Part shown: piece after piece, positions 20,583-29,192 of the stretch
Layout of the letters: each line of letters starts with the position of its first letter
Position numbering within the stretch: position 1 is the stretch's first letter
Virus record (IMG/VR): IMGVR_UViG_3300032309_000433
Coordinates: 1-36,802 of that record
Length of the DNA: 36,802 nt
Origin: a virus
Direction: 5' to 3' (one strand)
The notes under the pieces: model-generated
What the model saw: only the letters and a program-made list of their open reading frames with translations
What the model was told of the DNA's origin: nothing
The model's database searches: none
Translations under genes and position numbers: made by a program

Positions 20583-22885
20583 CAGTTGAAAAAATATTAG
20601 TTGTTAAAAGAAACTCCAGAGAAAAAGAAACACTTAATATAGAAAAAATCCACCAAATGGTTGAATTTGCCTGTGAAGATATAACAGGCGTTTCAGCATC
20701 ACAAGTTGAAATGAAAAGTGGTTTACAATTTTATGACGGAATAACTACAGATGAGATACAACAGATTCTTATTAAGTCGGCTTCAGATTTAATTTCATTA
20801 GAAACTCCTAATTATCAATACGTTGCCGCTAGATTATTATTATTCAGTTTAAGAAAAAGTATTTTTAGAAAACTTTGGGATCATCCACACTTATATGAAC
20901 ACACTAAAAAATGTGTAGATAAAAAAGTTTACGATTCAGAAATATTAAAACAATACGACAAATCAGAATTTGATCGTATGAATATGTGGATAGACCATAC
21001 AAGAGATTACAATTTTACATATGCTGGTTTAAGACAAGTAATAGACAAATACCTAGTACAAGATAGAAGTTCAGGGGAAGTTTACGAAACTCCACAGTTT
21101 ATGTATATGATGATATCAGCAACGATATTTTCAAAATACCCAAAAGAAAAAAGGATGACTTATGTTAAAAAGTATTATGATGCTATTTCGAGGTTTAAAA
21201 TTAATATTCCGACTCCTGTTATGGCTGGCGTTAGGACTCCTGTTAAGCAGTATGCTAGTTGTGTGCTCGTTGATATTGATGATACTCTTCCTAGCATTTT
21301 TAGTGGTGATATGGCTATTGGTCGTTATATTGCACAACGTGCCGGCATCGGTATTAACGCTGGGCGTATAAGAGGAATCAATTCACGAATTAGAGGTGGA
21401 GAAGTTCAACACACTGGTGTTATTCCATTTCTTAAAAAGTTTGAGGCAACAGTTAAATGTTGTACACAAAACGGTGTAAGAGGTGGCAGTGCAACAGTTC
21501 ACTTTCCAATATGGCACCAAGAGATACAGGATATACTAGTTCTCAAAAATAATAAAGGTACAGAAGATAATAGGGTTAGAAAATTAGATTATTCAATTCA
21601 ATTATCTAAAATATTTTATCAGAGATTTATTGATGATGAACAAATAACTTTATTTTCACCACATGATGTTCCTGATTTATATGAAACATGGGGTACTCCT
21701 AAATTTGATAAGTTGTATGAAGAATATGAAAAGAAAACATCTATCAAAAAGAAAAAAATATCAGCTCAAGAATTAATACAAAGTCTATTAAAAGAAAGAG
21801 CGGAAACAGGCCGTATATATCTTATGAATATAGACCATTGTAATACACACTCATCATTTAAAGACACAGTTACAATGTCAAACCTTTGCCAAGAAATTAC
21901 GCTACCAACAAATCCTATTCAACATATAGACGGCGATGGAGAGATTGCATTATGTATATTATCAGCAATCAACTTAGGTATATTAAAAGACTTAGACGAA
22001 TTAGAATCTTTATGTGATCTATCAGTTAGATCATTAGACGAAATCATTGATCACCAAGAATATCCAGTTAAGGCCGCAGAGATATCAACAAAGGCCAGAA
22101 GAAGTTTAGGTATTGGTTATATTGGTTTAGCACACTATCTAGCAAGACATAAATTGATGTATCACGAAAAAGGTGCGTGGAAATTAATAGATGAATTAAC
22201 AGAAGCGTTTCAATATTATCTTTTAAAATCAAGTAATACACTTGCAAAAGAAAAAGGTAAATGTGAATACTTTAATAGAACAAAATATTCCGATGGTATC
22301 TTACCAATTGATACTTATAAAAAAGAGGTAGATGAAATAGTAACCAGAAAACTATCATTTAATTGGGAGAAATTGAGGAAGGATATAGTTGAAGCCGGCC
22401 TCCGACATAGCACACTCTCGGCTCAAATGCCATCGGAATCATCAAGCGTGGTATCTAATGAAACAAATGGTATAGAACCACCTAGAGATTACTTGTCAGT
22501 TAAGAAGTCTAAGAAAGGGCCATTAAAACAAGTAGTGCCTAATTATAATCAATTAAAAAATTTTTATACCTTACTTTGGGATATGAAATCAAATGAAGGA
22601 TATATAAATGTAGTGGCGGTAATGCAGAAGTATTTTGATCAGGCAATTAGTGGTAACTGGTCATATAATCCTGAGAATTACGACACAGGACAGGTGCCTT
22701 TATCAGTTATGATAAACGACCTATTAACAACGTATAAGTATGGTTGGAAGACTTCCTATTATCAAAATACTTATGATGGTAAGAAAGATGAAGATGAACC
22801 AGTACATCCAATAGGATTTAAGGATAACGTTCCTGAATCAACACCACCTATAGATGATGATGACTGTGAATCTTGTAAAATATAA
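20579..22885 (+). CDS. nrdA: Ribonucleotide reductase class Ia large subunit
   Basis: 768 residues, about full length. An N-terminal ATP-cone (~1-95; VVKRNSREKETLNIEKIHQM) precedes the catalytic barrel. Active-site residues are present: Cys~227 (YASCVLVDIDD), Asn435-Cys437-Glu439 (SNLCQEI), Cys459 (IALCILS) and a radical-transfer Tyr pair (TSYYQNT). The phosphate-binding loop is QMPSESSSVV, and the C-terminal redox pair is CESC (763-766). It converts ribonucleoside diphosphates to deoxy forms with NrdB, encoded next. Two short segments (~21153-21369 and ~22394-22452) use codons unlike the rest of the gene, suggesting recombination around active-site motifs that often host introns or inteins. 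Confidence 0.95.
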   Translation: MTVEKILVVKRNSREKETLNIEKIHQMVEFACEDITGVSASQVEMKSGLQFYDGITTDEIQQILIKSASDLISLETPNYQYVAARLLLFSLRKSIFRKLWDHPHLYEHTKKCVDKKVYDSEILKQYDKSEFDRMNMWIDHTRDYNFTYAGLRQVIDKYLVQDRSSGEVYETPQFMYMMISATIFSKYPKEKRMTYVKKYYDAISRFKINIPTPVMAGVRTPVKQYASCVLVDIDDTLPSIFSGDMAIGRYIAQRAGIGINAGRIRGINSRIRGGEVQHTGVIPFLKKFEATVKCCTQNGVRGGSATVHFPIWHQEIQDILVLKNNKGTEDNRVRKLDYSIQLSKIFYQRFIDDEQITLFSPHDVPDLYETWGTPKFDKLYEEYEKKTSIKKKKISAQELIQSLLKERAETGRIYLMNIDHCNTHSSFKDTVTMSNLCQEITLPTNPIQHIDGDGEIALCILSAINLGILKDLDELESLCDLSVRSLDEIIDHQEYPVKAAEISTKARRSLGIGYIGLAHYLARHKLMYHEKGAWKLIDELTEAFQYYLLKSSNTLAKEKGKCEYFNRTKYSDGILPIDTYKKEVDEIVTRKLSFNWEKLRKDIVEAGLRHSTLSAQMPSESSSVVSNETNGIEPPRDYLSVKKSKKGPLKQVVPNYNQLKNFYTLLWDMKSNEGYINVVAVMQKYFDQAISGNWSYNPENYDTGQVPLSVMINDLLTTYKYGWKTSYYQNTYDGKKDEDEPVHPIGFKDNVPESTPPIDDDDCESCKI

Positions 22886-22894
22886 TGGAGAAAA

Positions 22895-23998
22895 ATGAGT
22901 AGATCAGTATTTAATAAATCAAAAGGTTTAGATTTTACTAAAGCAAGTATGTTTTTTGGTGATGATCTGGCCGTTCAAAGATATGATACATTTAAGTATC
23001 CTATTTTTGATAAGTTAACACAGCAACAATTAGGTTTCTTTTGGAGACCAGAAGAAGTATCATTACAAAAAGATCGTAATGATTACCTTGAACTAAGACC
23101 AGAACAAAAAAATATATTTACATCTAATTTAAAATACCAAACAATGTTAGATAGTGTACAAGGACGTGGGCCTTGTTTGGCATTTTTACCGTTCTGTTCT
23201 TTACCTGAATTAGAAGGTTGTATTGTAACATGGGATTTTATGGAAACAATACATAGCAGATCATATACTTATATTGTAAAAAATTTATATGCAAATCCTG
23301 GTGAAATTTTTGATACAATTATTGAAGATAAGAAGATCGAAGAACGTGCAGAGTCGGTAACTAAATGTTATGATGATTTAATTGAAATGGGTTACAAGTA
23401 TCAATTAACGCCAGATAAAGTTGATATGTACGAATTGAAGAAAAGATTATGGAAAGCTTTAATAACGGTAAATATTTTAGAAGGTTTAAGATTCTATGTA
23501 TCATTTGCATGTAGTTTTGCTTTTGGTGAATTAAAATTATTAGAAGGTTCAGCAAAGATAATATCTTTAATTGCAAGAGATGAAAGTCAACATCTAGCAG
23601 TATCACAAAGAATTATTAACAACTATAAAGAAGTTGAAAATGATAAAGTAATGTTAAAGGTTATAAAAGATACAGAATCTGAAGTTTATAAAATGTATGA
23701 CGATGCCGTTAAATCAGAAAAACAATGGGCAACTTATTTGTTCTCACAAGGTTCAATGATAGGGTTATCAGAAAAATTATTACATCAGTTTGTAGAATAT
23801 ATGGCAAATAGACGTATGAAAGCTATAGGTTTAGATCCTGTATATGATACTAAGATTAATCCTTTACCATGGGTAGATCATTGGTTGAATAGTAGATCAA
23901 TGCAAAATGCTCCACAAGAAACTGAAATAGAAAGTTATGTTATTGGTGGGATTAAACAAGACGTTAAAAAAGATCAATTTAAAAAATTTAAATTATAA
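22895..23998 (+). CDS. nrdB: Ribonucleotide reductase class Ia small subunit
   Basis: 367 residues. It retains the di-iron and radical residues of class Ia NrdB: Asp86 (MLDSVQGRG), Glu117 and His120 (METIHSRSYT), the radical tyrosine Tyr124, a later Glu in FAFGE, and the ARDESQHL motif. It generates the tyrosyl radical used by NrdA. A GGAG site lies just upstream, 9 bases after the nrdA stop. The C-terminal tail (QFKKFKL) is the usual NrdA-docking end. The gene is intact and typical of T4-like phages. Confidence 0.95.
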   Translation: MSRSVFNKSKGLDFTKASMFFGDDLAVQRYDTFKYPIFDKLTQQQLGFFWRPEEVSLQKDRNDYLELRPEQKNIFTSNLKYQTMLDSVQGRGPCLAFLPFCSLPELEGCIVTWDFMETIHSRSYTYIVKNLYANPGEIFDTIIEDKKIEERAESVTKCYDDLIEMGYKYQLTPDKVDMYELKKRLWKALITVNILEGLRFYVSFACSFAFGELKLLEGSAKIISLIARDESQHLAVSQRIINNYKEVENDKVMLKVIKDTESEVYKMYDDAVKSEKQWATYLFSQGSMIGLSEKLLHQFVEYMANRRMKAIGLDPVYDTKINPLPWVDHWLNSRSMQNAPQETEIESYVIGGIKQDVKKDQFKKFKL

Positions 23999-24008
23999 AA
24001 AAGGAAAT

Positions 24009-24782
24009 ATGGCTAAAAAAATATTAGTAATGGGATTACCTGGTTCAGGAAAAAGTTATCTAGCAGATAAATTAGTATCTAAAATTGATGCTGTTTGGTT
24101 AAATGCGGATAGAGTTAGAGAAGAAGCTAATGATTGGGATTTTTCAGTAGAAGGAAGACAAAGACAGGCTAAACGTATGAACGATTTAGCACAAAAAGCA
24201 TTAAATGAAAATAAAAATGTTGTTGCTGATTTTGTTTGTCCAACAGAAAAAACCAGAAAAGATTTTGGAGCAGACTATACAGTATGGGTAGATACAATAA
24301 AAGAAGGTCGTTTTGAAGATACCAATAAAGTTTTTGAAAAGCCTAATGAATATGATTTTAGAGTTCCTACTCAAAATGCTGAATTGTGGTCTATACGAAT
24401 AGCTGATGAGATAGTTCCTTATGTATGGGATAATCGTAAACCAACAGCACAAATGTTAGGCAGATGGCAACCATGGCACGAAGGGCATCAATCATTGTTT
24501 GAAGAAATAATTAAAAAAACAGGACAAGTAAATATACAAGTTAGAGATGTTCAAGGTGTTGGTGATAATCCTTTTGATTTTGAAACAGTAAAAAATAATA
24601 TAGAACATGCTTTAGTTCCTTACAAAAATAGAATTAAGATTACATTGGTACCTAATATAACAAATATATGTTATGGTAGAGGAGTAGGATACAAAATAGA
24701 AGAAATAATTTTACCAGAAAATATACAAAAAATATCTGCTACCGAAATAAGAAAAAAAATGAGAGAAGAAGGAAAATTATAG
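24009..24782 (+). CDS. Bifunctional P-loop kinase (APS-kinase-like) / NMN-adenylyltransferase-like protein
   Basis: 257 residues from the ATG at 24009, chosen because AAGGAAAT lies just before it and it follows nrdB by 10 bases; an in-frame ATG further upstream lies inside nrdB. The N-terminal half is a kinase: GLPGSGKSYLADKL Walker A, LNADRVR, VADFVCPT and DTIKEGRFEDTN resemble adenylylsulfate kinase. The C-terminal half starts GRWQPWHEGHQSLFEEI, a GRFQPxHxGH motif, and ends ISATEIRKKMREEG, the ISSTxxR motif of NMN adenylyltransferases. The fused order is kinase then transferase. It probably acts in nucleotide, NAD or sulfur-nucleotide metabolism; the substrate is uncertain. Confidence 0.8.
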   Translation: MAKKILVMGLPGSGKSYLADKLVSKIDAVWLNADRVREEANDWDFSVEGRQRQAKRMNDLAQKALNENKNVVADFVCPTEKTRKDFGADYTVWVDTIKEGRFEDTNKVFEKPNEYDFRVPTQNAELWSIRIADEIVPYVWDNRKPTAQMLGRWQPWHEGHQSLFEEIIKKTGQVNIQVRDVQGVGDNPFDFETVKNNIEHALVPYKNRIKITLVPNITNICYGRGVGYKIEEIILPENIQKISATEIRKKMREEGKL

Positions 24783-24940
24783 TGATTACCAAACAAACAA
24801 AAACTTGTCCTCACTGTGAGACTAAATATGTAATAGCGTGGGATTATGAAAAGTATGAAATGAATCCAATTACATGTCCATTTTGTAGCCACGAGATAGA
24901 TGAGGAAACAAGTGAAACAGATAACGATAGTTGGGATTGA
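24782..24940 (+). CDS. Small zinc-ribbon protein (GTG start)
   Basis: 52 residues with two CxxC pairs: KTCPHCETKY (Cys9/12) and ITCPFCSHEI (Cys32/35), spaced as in a zinc ribbon, and an acidic tail. It starts at GTG, which shares bases with the preceding stop, with AAGGA about 8 bases upstream. Its 3' end overlaps the RuvC-like gene by about 40 bases in another frame. The size and CxxC spacing are typical of small phage zinc ribbons that bind nucleic acid or RNA polymerase. The start codon and overlap explain why it is easily missed. Confidence 0.6.
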   Translation: MITKQTKTCPHCETKYVIAWDYEKYEMNPITCPFCSHEIDEETSETDNDSWD

Positions 24941-25463
24941 TTTCAGTTTAAACTCACCAGCAATTTGCGTAAGTAACGGTAGTTTTAAACTTGAAGATTG
25001 TAAATTTTTTTACCTAACAAGTAAAAAAAAACATATAGGCAATATGATGAAGAATATATTAGGTACAGAACACACCGAATACACAAATCCTATAGAAAGA
25101 TTTAGTAATTTGTCAACTTGGGCATTATCTATTATAAACAAATTAACAGATCCAAAAATTTTTATAGAAGGATATTCTTTTGGTAGTAAAGGTCAGGCCG
25201 TATTTCAAATAGCAGAAAATGGTGGCATATTAAAATATAGATTAAAGGAATATGATTATAAGATACTAGTACCAAGTGTTATTAAAAAATTTGCCACAGG
25301 TAAAGGTAATGCAGATAAACAAAAAATGTATGACCAATTTACAACTGATACTGGCACAAACATGATGAAAGCATTTGACATACCTACACTAAACAATCCT
25401 GTAACAGATATAATAGATGCTTATTATATTGCAAAGGCAGGATATGAAAGTATTAAAAAATGA
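24900..25463 (+). CDS. RuvC-like Holliday junction endonuclease
   Basis: 187 residues. An RNase H-fold nuclease of the RuvC type: IVGIDFSLNSPAICV carries the first catalytic Asp on strand 1, KIFIEGYSFGSKG the Glu on strand 4, and NPVTDIIDAYYIAKAG the C-terminal DxxD pair. VPSVIKKFATGKGNADKQKM matches the P-S-x-IKK-x-xTGxGxAxK block of RuvC proteins. It would cut branched recombination intermediates before packaging. The start may instead be GTG at 24912, which has GAGG six bases upstream and gives a protein beginning just before strand 1. It overlaps the zinc-ribbon gene upstream and the next gene by 4 bases. Confidence 0.85.
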   Translation: MRKQVKQITIVGIDFSLNSPAICVSNGSFKLEDCKFFYLTSKKKHIGNMMKNILGTEHTEYTNPIERFSNLSTWALSIINKLTDPKIFIEGYSFGSKGQAVFQIAENGGILKYRLKEYDYKILVPSVIKKFATGKGNADKQKMYDQFTTDTGTNMMKAFDIPTLNNPVTDIIDAYYIAKAGYESIKK

Positions 25464-26149
25464 AAAATATAAAAGGATGGTATTTACCAAATTGGGATAC
25501 ACACTTTGAAAATCTTTTACAACAAAAAAATAATAGATGGGAATATCAACAACCACAAAGAGATTATGCTTTATCTTTTGTAAAAGAATTTAAAACTAAT
25601 GCTATAGACGCAGGAAGTAATGTGGGTTTTTGGTCAAAAGAAATGTGCGAAAAATTTAATCAAGTATATGCTTTTGAACCTCATCCTGATAATTTAGAAT
25701 GTTATAAAGAAAATTTGAAAGAATTTAAAAATTATACTTTGTACAGCAATGCTATTTCTAATGTTACAGACAAAGAATTAACTTTATATGTATCTCCTGA
25801 TGAATGTGGTAACGCAAGTTTAAATAATTTAGGAGTACAAGAAGGAAATACTAATAGAAAAATTGATTTCAAAGAATTAAAAACTATTAAAGTTTTAGTT
25901 AAAAAAATTGATGATTACAATTTTAACAATATAGGATTTATAAAAGTTGATTGTCAAAATCACGAAAAAGAAGTTGTAGAAGGAGCTATACAAACCATAC
26001 AAAGATGTAAACCTGTATTATGCTTAGAGTTGCCAATTAGAAACGATAAAGAAAAGGAATATCGTAATAATTTAACAGAGTATTTAAAAAAATATAACTA
26101 TGTATGCAAAGGCAATTTTAAAAAAGAGACAATATTCGTATATGAATAA
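25460..26149 (+). CDS. FkbM-family SAM-dependent methyltransferase
   Basis: 229 residues. AIDAGSNVGFWSKEMCEKF (~49-67) is the SAM-binding glycine loop. VYAFEPHPDNLECYKENLK is the acidic-loop motif of FkbM proteins, and FIKVDCQNHEKEVVEGA (~156-172) matches their IKIDVEGxE-type block. FkbM enzymes O-methylate sugars or polyketides. It overlaps the RuvC gene by 4 bases (ATGA) and begins a six-gene run of sugar-related enzymes, so the likely target is a glycan. The final 8 bases overlap the next start. Confidence 0.85.
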   Translation: MKNIKGWYLPNWDTHFENLLQQKNNRWEYQQPQRDYALSFVKEFKTNAIDAGSNVGFWSKEMCEKFNQVYAFEPHPDNLECYKENLKEFKNYTLYSNAISNVTDKELTLYVSPDECGNASLNNLGVQEGNTNRKIDFKELKTIKVLVKKIDDYNFNNIGFIKVDCQNHEKEVVEGAIQTIQRCKPVLCLELPIRNDKEKEYRNNLTEYLKKYNYVCKGNFKKETIFVYE

Positions 26150-26843
26150 TAAAGTTTTGGTAATAACTTCATTTAATAAAAAATTATATGATGAATATGC
26201 TCATAGATTTATTCAAAGTTATAATTGGCCTTTTGATTTAGAAATATATTCTGAGGAATTTTTTACCATTAATAACAATTACAAAATAAAATTGTTAAAT
26301 AATGATTGTAAAGTTTTTGTTGAAAGAAATAAAAATAGAAAATTTAAAAATTACATAACTGATGGAGTTAGGTTTTGTTATAAAGTTTATTCAGTAATTC
26401 AGGCAGGTATTAATAGCAATTATGATATATTAATATGGGTAGATTCTGATAGTGTTTTTTATAAACCTCTAACATTAGACTTTATTAATACTAATTTATA
26501 TAAAAAAGATAGAATGATGACCTATCTAGGAAGAGGAGAACATTACAGCGAATGTGGTTTTTTATTATGGAATTTAAAACATAAAGATACGTTAGATTAT
26601 TTTAAAGAAATAAAAAAAATGTATGATGAAGATTTGATATATAAGGAGAAAGAACAACATGATAGTTATATATGGGATTTGGTAAGAAAAAAATTTGAAA
26701 AAGAAAGAAATACTGTTAATATAGATATAGGAGATAAAAAAGTAGGGCATGTACAAGCAAGATCAATATTAGGATCTTTATATGATCACACTAAAGGTCC
26801 GACAAGAAAACAAATGGGAAGAAGTCCTGAGGCTAGAGTATGA
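26142..26843 (+). CDS. GT-A-type glycosyltransferase-like protein
   Basis: 233 residues from ATG 26142, preferred over an upstream in-frame ATG (26100) because it gives the 8-base overlap usual in this cluster. YDILIWVDSDSVFYKPL (~95-111) contains the DxD metal-binding motif of GT-A glycosyltransferases, preceded by a Rossmann-like half (VLVITSFNKKLYDEYAHRF) and followed by SECGFLLWNL, a typical acceptor-side pattern. It probably transfers a sugar from a nucleotide-sugar donor. The acceptor is unknown. The stop overlaps the next ATG by 4 bases. Confidence 0.75.
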   Translation: MNNKVLVITSFNKKLYDEYAHRFIQSYNWPFDLEIYSEEFFTINNNYKIKLLNNDCKVFVERNKNRKFKNYITDGVRFCYKVYSVIQAGINSNYDILIWVDSDSVFYKPLTLDFINTNLYKKDRMMTYLGRGEHYSECGFLLWNLKHKDTLDYFKEIKKMYDEDLIYKEKEQHDSYIWDLVRKKFEKERNTVNIDIGDKKVGHVQARSILGSLYDHTKGPTRKQMGRSPEARV

Positions 26844-27511
26844 TAAACATTTTTATAGGTTATGATAGTAAAGAAAAGATAGCATATCATGTGTTATCTG
26901 AAAGTATATTAAGAAATAGTACAAAACCTGTTTCTATAACACCAATATATTTACCAAACATTAAAGATGATTTTTTAAGAGAAAGAAACAATCTGTCATC
27001 TACAGAATTTTCTTTTAGTAGATTTATTATACCTCACCTTATGAACTATCAAGGTTGGGCATTATTCATGGATTGCGATATGTTAATGAAAGCTGATGTT
27101 GAAGAACTTTGGAGATTAAGAGATGACAAATATGCCGTTCAAGTTTGTAAACATGATTATGTGCCTAGAACTGAAACAAAATTTTTAGGTCATATACAAA
27201 CCGCCTATCCTAAAAAAAATTGGTCAAGTTTTATGTTAATGAATTGTAAAAAATGTACAAGATTAACACCTGATTATGTTAATAAGGCCAGTGGATTAGA
27301 ATTGCATCAGTTTAAATGGTTAGAAAATGAAGAATTAATAGGTTCATTACCTTTAGAATGGAATTGGTTAGCAGGAGAATATACTTATAAAGAAGATGTA
27401 AAAAATATTCATTATACTGAAGGCGGCCCATATTTTGAACAATATGCAGATTGTGATTATTCAAGTGAATGGTATAGTGTTTACAATAATATGGTTAAAA
27501 TACAATTATGA
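26840..27511 (+). CDS. GT8-like glycosyltransferase
   Basis: 223 residues. MINIFIGYDSKEKIAYHVL is the donor-binding start seen in GT8-type proteins. FSRFIIPHLMNYQGWALFMD, followed at once by CDMLMKADVEELW, gives the DCD metal motif. WSSFMLMNCKK and NIHYTEGGPYF match the later conserved blocks of this family, which is often called a glycosyltransferase in marine phages. Cytosolic; it would transfer hexoses to a lipid, protein or glycan acceptor. It overlaps both neighbours by 4 bases. Confidence 0.8.
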   Translation: MINIFIGYDSKEKIAYHVLSESILRNSTKPVSITPIYLPNIKDDFLRERNNLSSTEFSFSRFIIPHLMNYQGWALFMDCDMLMKADVEELWRLRDDKYAVQVCKHDYVPRTETKFLGHIQTAYPKKNWSSFMLMNCKKCTRLTPDYVNKASGLELHQFKWLENEELIGSLPLEWNWLAGEYTYKEDVKNIHYTEGGPYFEQYADCDYSSEWYSVYNNMVKIQL

Positions 27512-28383
27512 TTTATGGTTTTGGAACTAGAATAGCAACTAATGATATTGTAGAAAATTTTACAAAAAGTTTTGAAGGAATTTATTATAATAATAGAAGA
27601 ACTGTAGATAAATTTGAAACAACATTTTGGCCAAATTTCAATATAAAAAAATGGATTGAAGAAAAAAATCCTATAATTGTATTAGGTATTTTAAGAGGAA
27701 CAGAAAAATTATTATGGCTAGCAAAAGAACATAAAATAAATTATTATTATATAGATCACGCATATTTTTTTAGAGCAGAAAAACATAATCCTAATGAAAT
27801 AACTAATGAACAATCTTACAGAATATGTGTAAATTCTGAAAATTTAAATTTTAATGTAAATAAATTAATGAATGAAGATGATATATTAAGAATACAAAAT
27901 AATAAAAGTATTATTATTAAAAATATTTCACAATTTAAAGCAACAGGTAATAAAATTTTAATTTGCCCACCATCAGAAGCCTTAATTAGATATTACAAAA
28001 TAGAAGAAGGAGTACAAGGTTGGTTAGATAGAACAATTAATATAATAAAACAACAAACAGATAAACAAATAGTAATTAGGTATAAAGATACAAATACACC
28101 AATTTTAAAAGATTTTGAAGATGCCTATTGCATTGTTACTTTTCAATCTACAATAGCAATTGAAGCTATATTAAATGGTATACCTTCTTTTTGCGATATA
28201 TCCTCATCATGCGCTCCAGTATCAAATACAGATTTAAATATTTCAAAACCTTTTATACCAACTAGAGATCAAATAATTTTATGGATAGATAGTTTATTAG
28301 CAAATCAATTTACTATGAAGGAAATAATAAGTGGAGTTGCTAGAAAATCTATTGGCAGACTACAGAAAGAAAAATATATATGA
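27508..28383 (+). CDS. Capsule/GT-B-like sugar protein, paralogue A
   Basis: 291 residues. No textbook motif, but the layout suggests a GT-B or capsular-polysaccharide-type enzyme: an N-terminal part ending YYIDHAYFFR, then LICPPSEALIRYYKI (~151-165), QIVIRYKDTNTP, and AYCIVTFQSTIAIEAILNGI (~210-229), the segment that in such proteins binds the sugar nucleotide. The next gene encodes a clear relative with the same blocks in the same order. Both end in FT[MI][KE]EI-x-x-G-x-A. Tandem duplication with divergence is likely. Glycan modification is inferred. Confidence 0.65.
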   Translation: MIYGFGTRIATNDIVENFTKSFEGIYYNNRRTVDKFETTFWPNFNIKKWIEEKNPIIVLGILRGTEKLLWLAKEHKINYYYIDHAYFFRAEKHNPNEITNEQSYRICVNSENLNFNVNKLMNEDDILRIQNNKSIIIKNISQFKATGNKILICPPSEALIRYYKIEEGVQGWLDRTINIIKQQTDKQIVIRYKDTNTPILKDFEDAYCIVTFQSTIAIEAILNGIPSFCDISSSCAPVSNTDLNISKPFIPTRDQIILWIDSLLANQFTMKEIISGVARKSIGRLQKEKYI

Positions 28384-29192
28384 TAACTTGTCATTTTATG
28401 AATTGGGATAAATGTTTATCTCATCAAATTTGGCCTGCTATATCAAAAGGCTGGCCTAAAACAGATAAACCAGTTAATTTTTTTTGGGGATTAGGTGGTA
28501 AAAATATACCTAGAATTAAAGAGTGTATAGATAAAGGTGAAGAATGGTGGCATGTAGATGTTGGTTATTTAACTCAACAAATTGTAAGATATCCTGAACC
28601 AAGAATAATAGATAAAAATAAAACTTATTTTAGAATAGTAAAAGGTAAATTACATACAACAAGAGGAAGCGTAGGTAGTGGTCAAAGACTTAACGAATTA
28701 AAACACAAAGGTATAGATGCCGAATTTAAAGGTTGGTATACAGGAGATTGTAAACACATATTATTATGTCCTTCTTCGGAAACAGTAACTTATCATATTA
28801 ATGGCATTTCACAAGAACAATGGATAAATGAAGTTACTACTGAAATAAGAAAATATACACAAAGAGAAATAATAGTAAGAAACAAACCAAGACCAGATAA
28901 TAAATGGTGGGGAACAGATATAAAAGACGATTTAAAAGATTGCCATTGCCTAGTAACTAACATGAGTTTATCAGCTGTTGATGCAGTATTAAATCAAGTG
29001 CCAGTTATATGCCATACTGATAATATAGTATCACCTATTGCTTCACACAATTTAAAATTTATAGAAAAACCATTAAAACCAGGAAGAAAAACAGTAGAAG
29101 AATGGTTAAAGTTTGTGGTAGAAAATCAATTTACTATTGAAGAAATAGGAAATGGCACAGCTTATAAAACATTAAAGGAACAAGATGTATGA
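28380..29192 (+). CDS. Capsule/GT-B-like sugar protein, paralogue B
   Basis: 270 residues, paralogous to the preceding protein. LLCPSSETVTYHINGIS aligns with its LICPPSEAL block, EIIVRNKPRPDNK with QIVIRYKD, and CHCLVTNMSLSAVDAVLNQV with its AYCIVTFQST block; the end FTIEEIGNGTAYKTL aligns as well. The N-terminal half differs (PVNFFWGLGGKNIPRIKE, WWHVDVGYL), which may reflect a different donor or acceptor. Overlap of 4 bases on each side. Enzyme class is uncertain. Confidence 0.65.
   Translation: MITCHFMNWDKCLSHQIWPAISKGWPKTDKPVNFFWGLGGKNIPRIKECIDKGEEWWHVDVGYLTQQIVRYPEPRIIDKNKTYFRIVKGKLHTTRGSVGSGQRLNELKHKGIDAEFKGWYTGDCKHILLCPSSETVTYHINGISQEQWINEVTTEIRKYTQREIIVRNKPRPDNKWWGTDIKDDLKDCHCLVTNMSLSAVDAVLNQVPVICHTDNIVSPIASHNLKFIEKPLKPGRKTVEEWLKFVVENQFTIEEIGNGTAYKTLKEQDV

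Noticed and set aside
21162-21371. Hydrophobic reading frame inside nrdA on the + strand
   Set aside because: It lies fully within conserved NrdA active-site coding sequence and arises from the local codon shift (CTN/TTN-rich in the other frame); no independent start signal fits.
23937-24008. Longer start for the kinase/adenylyltransferase gene overlapping nrdB
   Set aside because: The ATG at 24009 has a good ribosome-binding site and lies just before the Walker A motif; the extension is only the nrdB tail in another frame.
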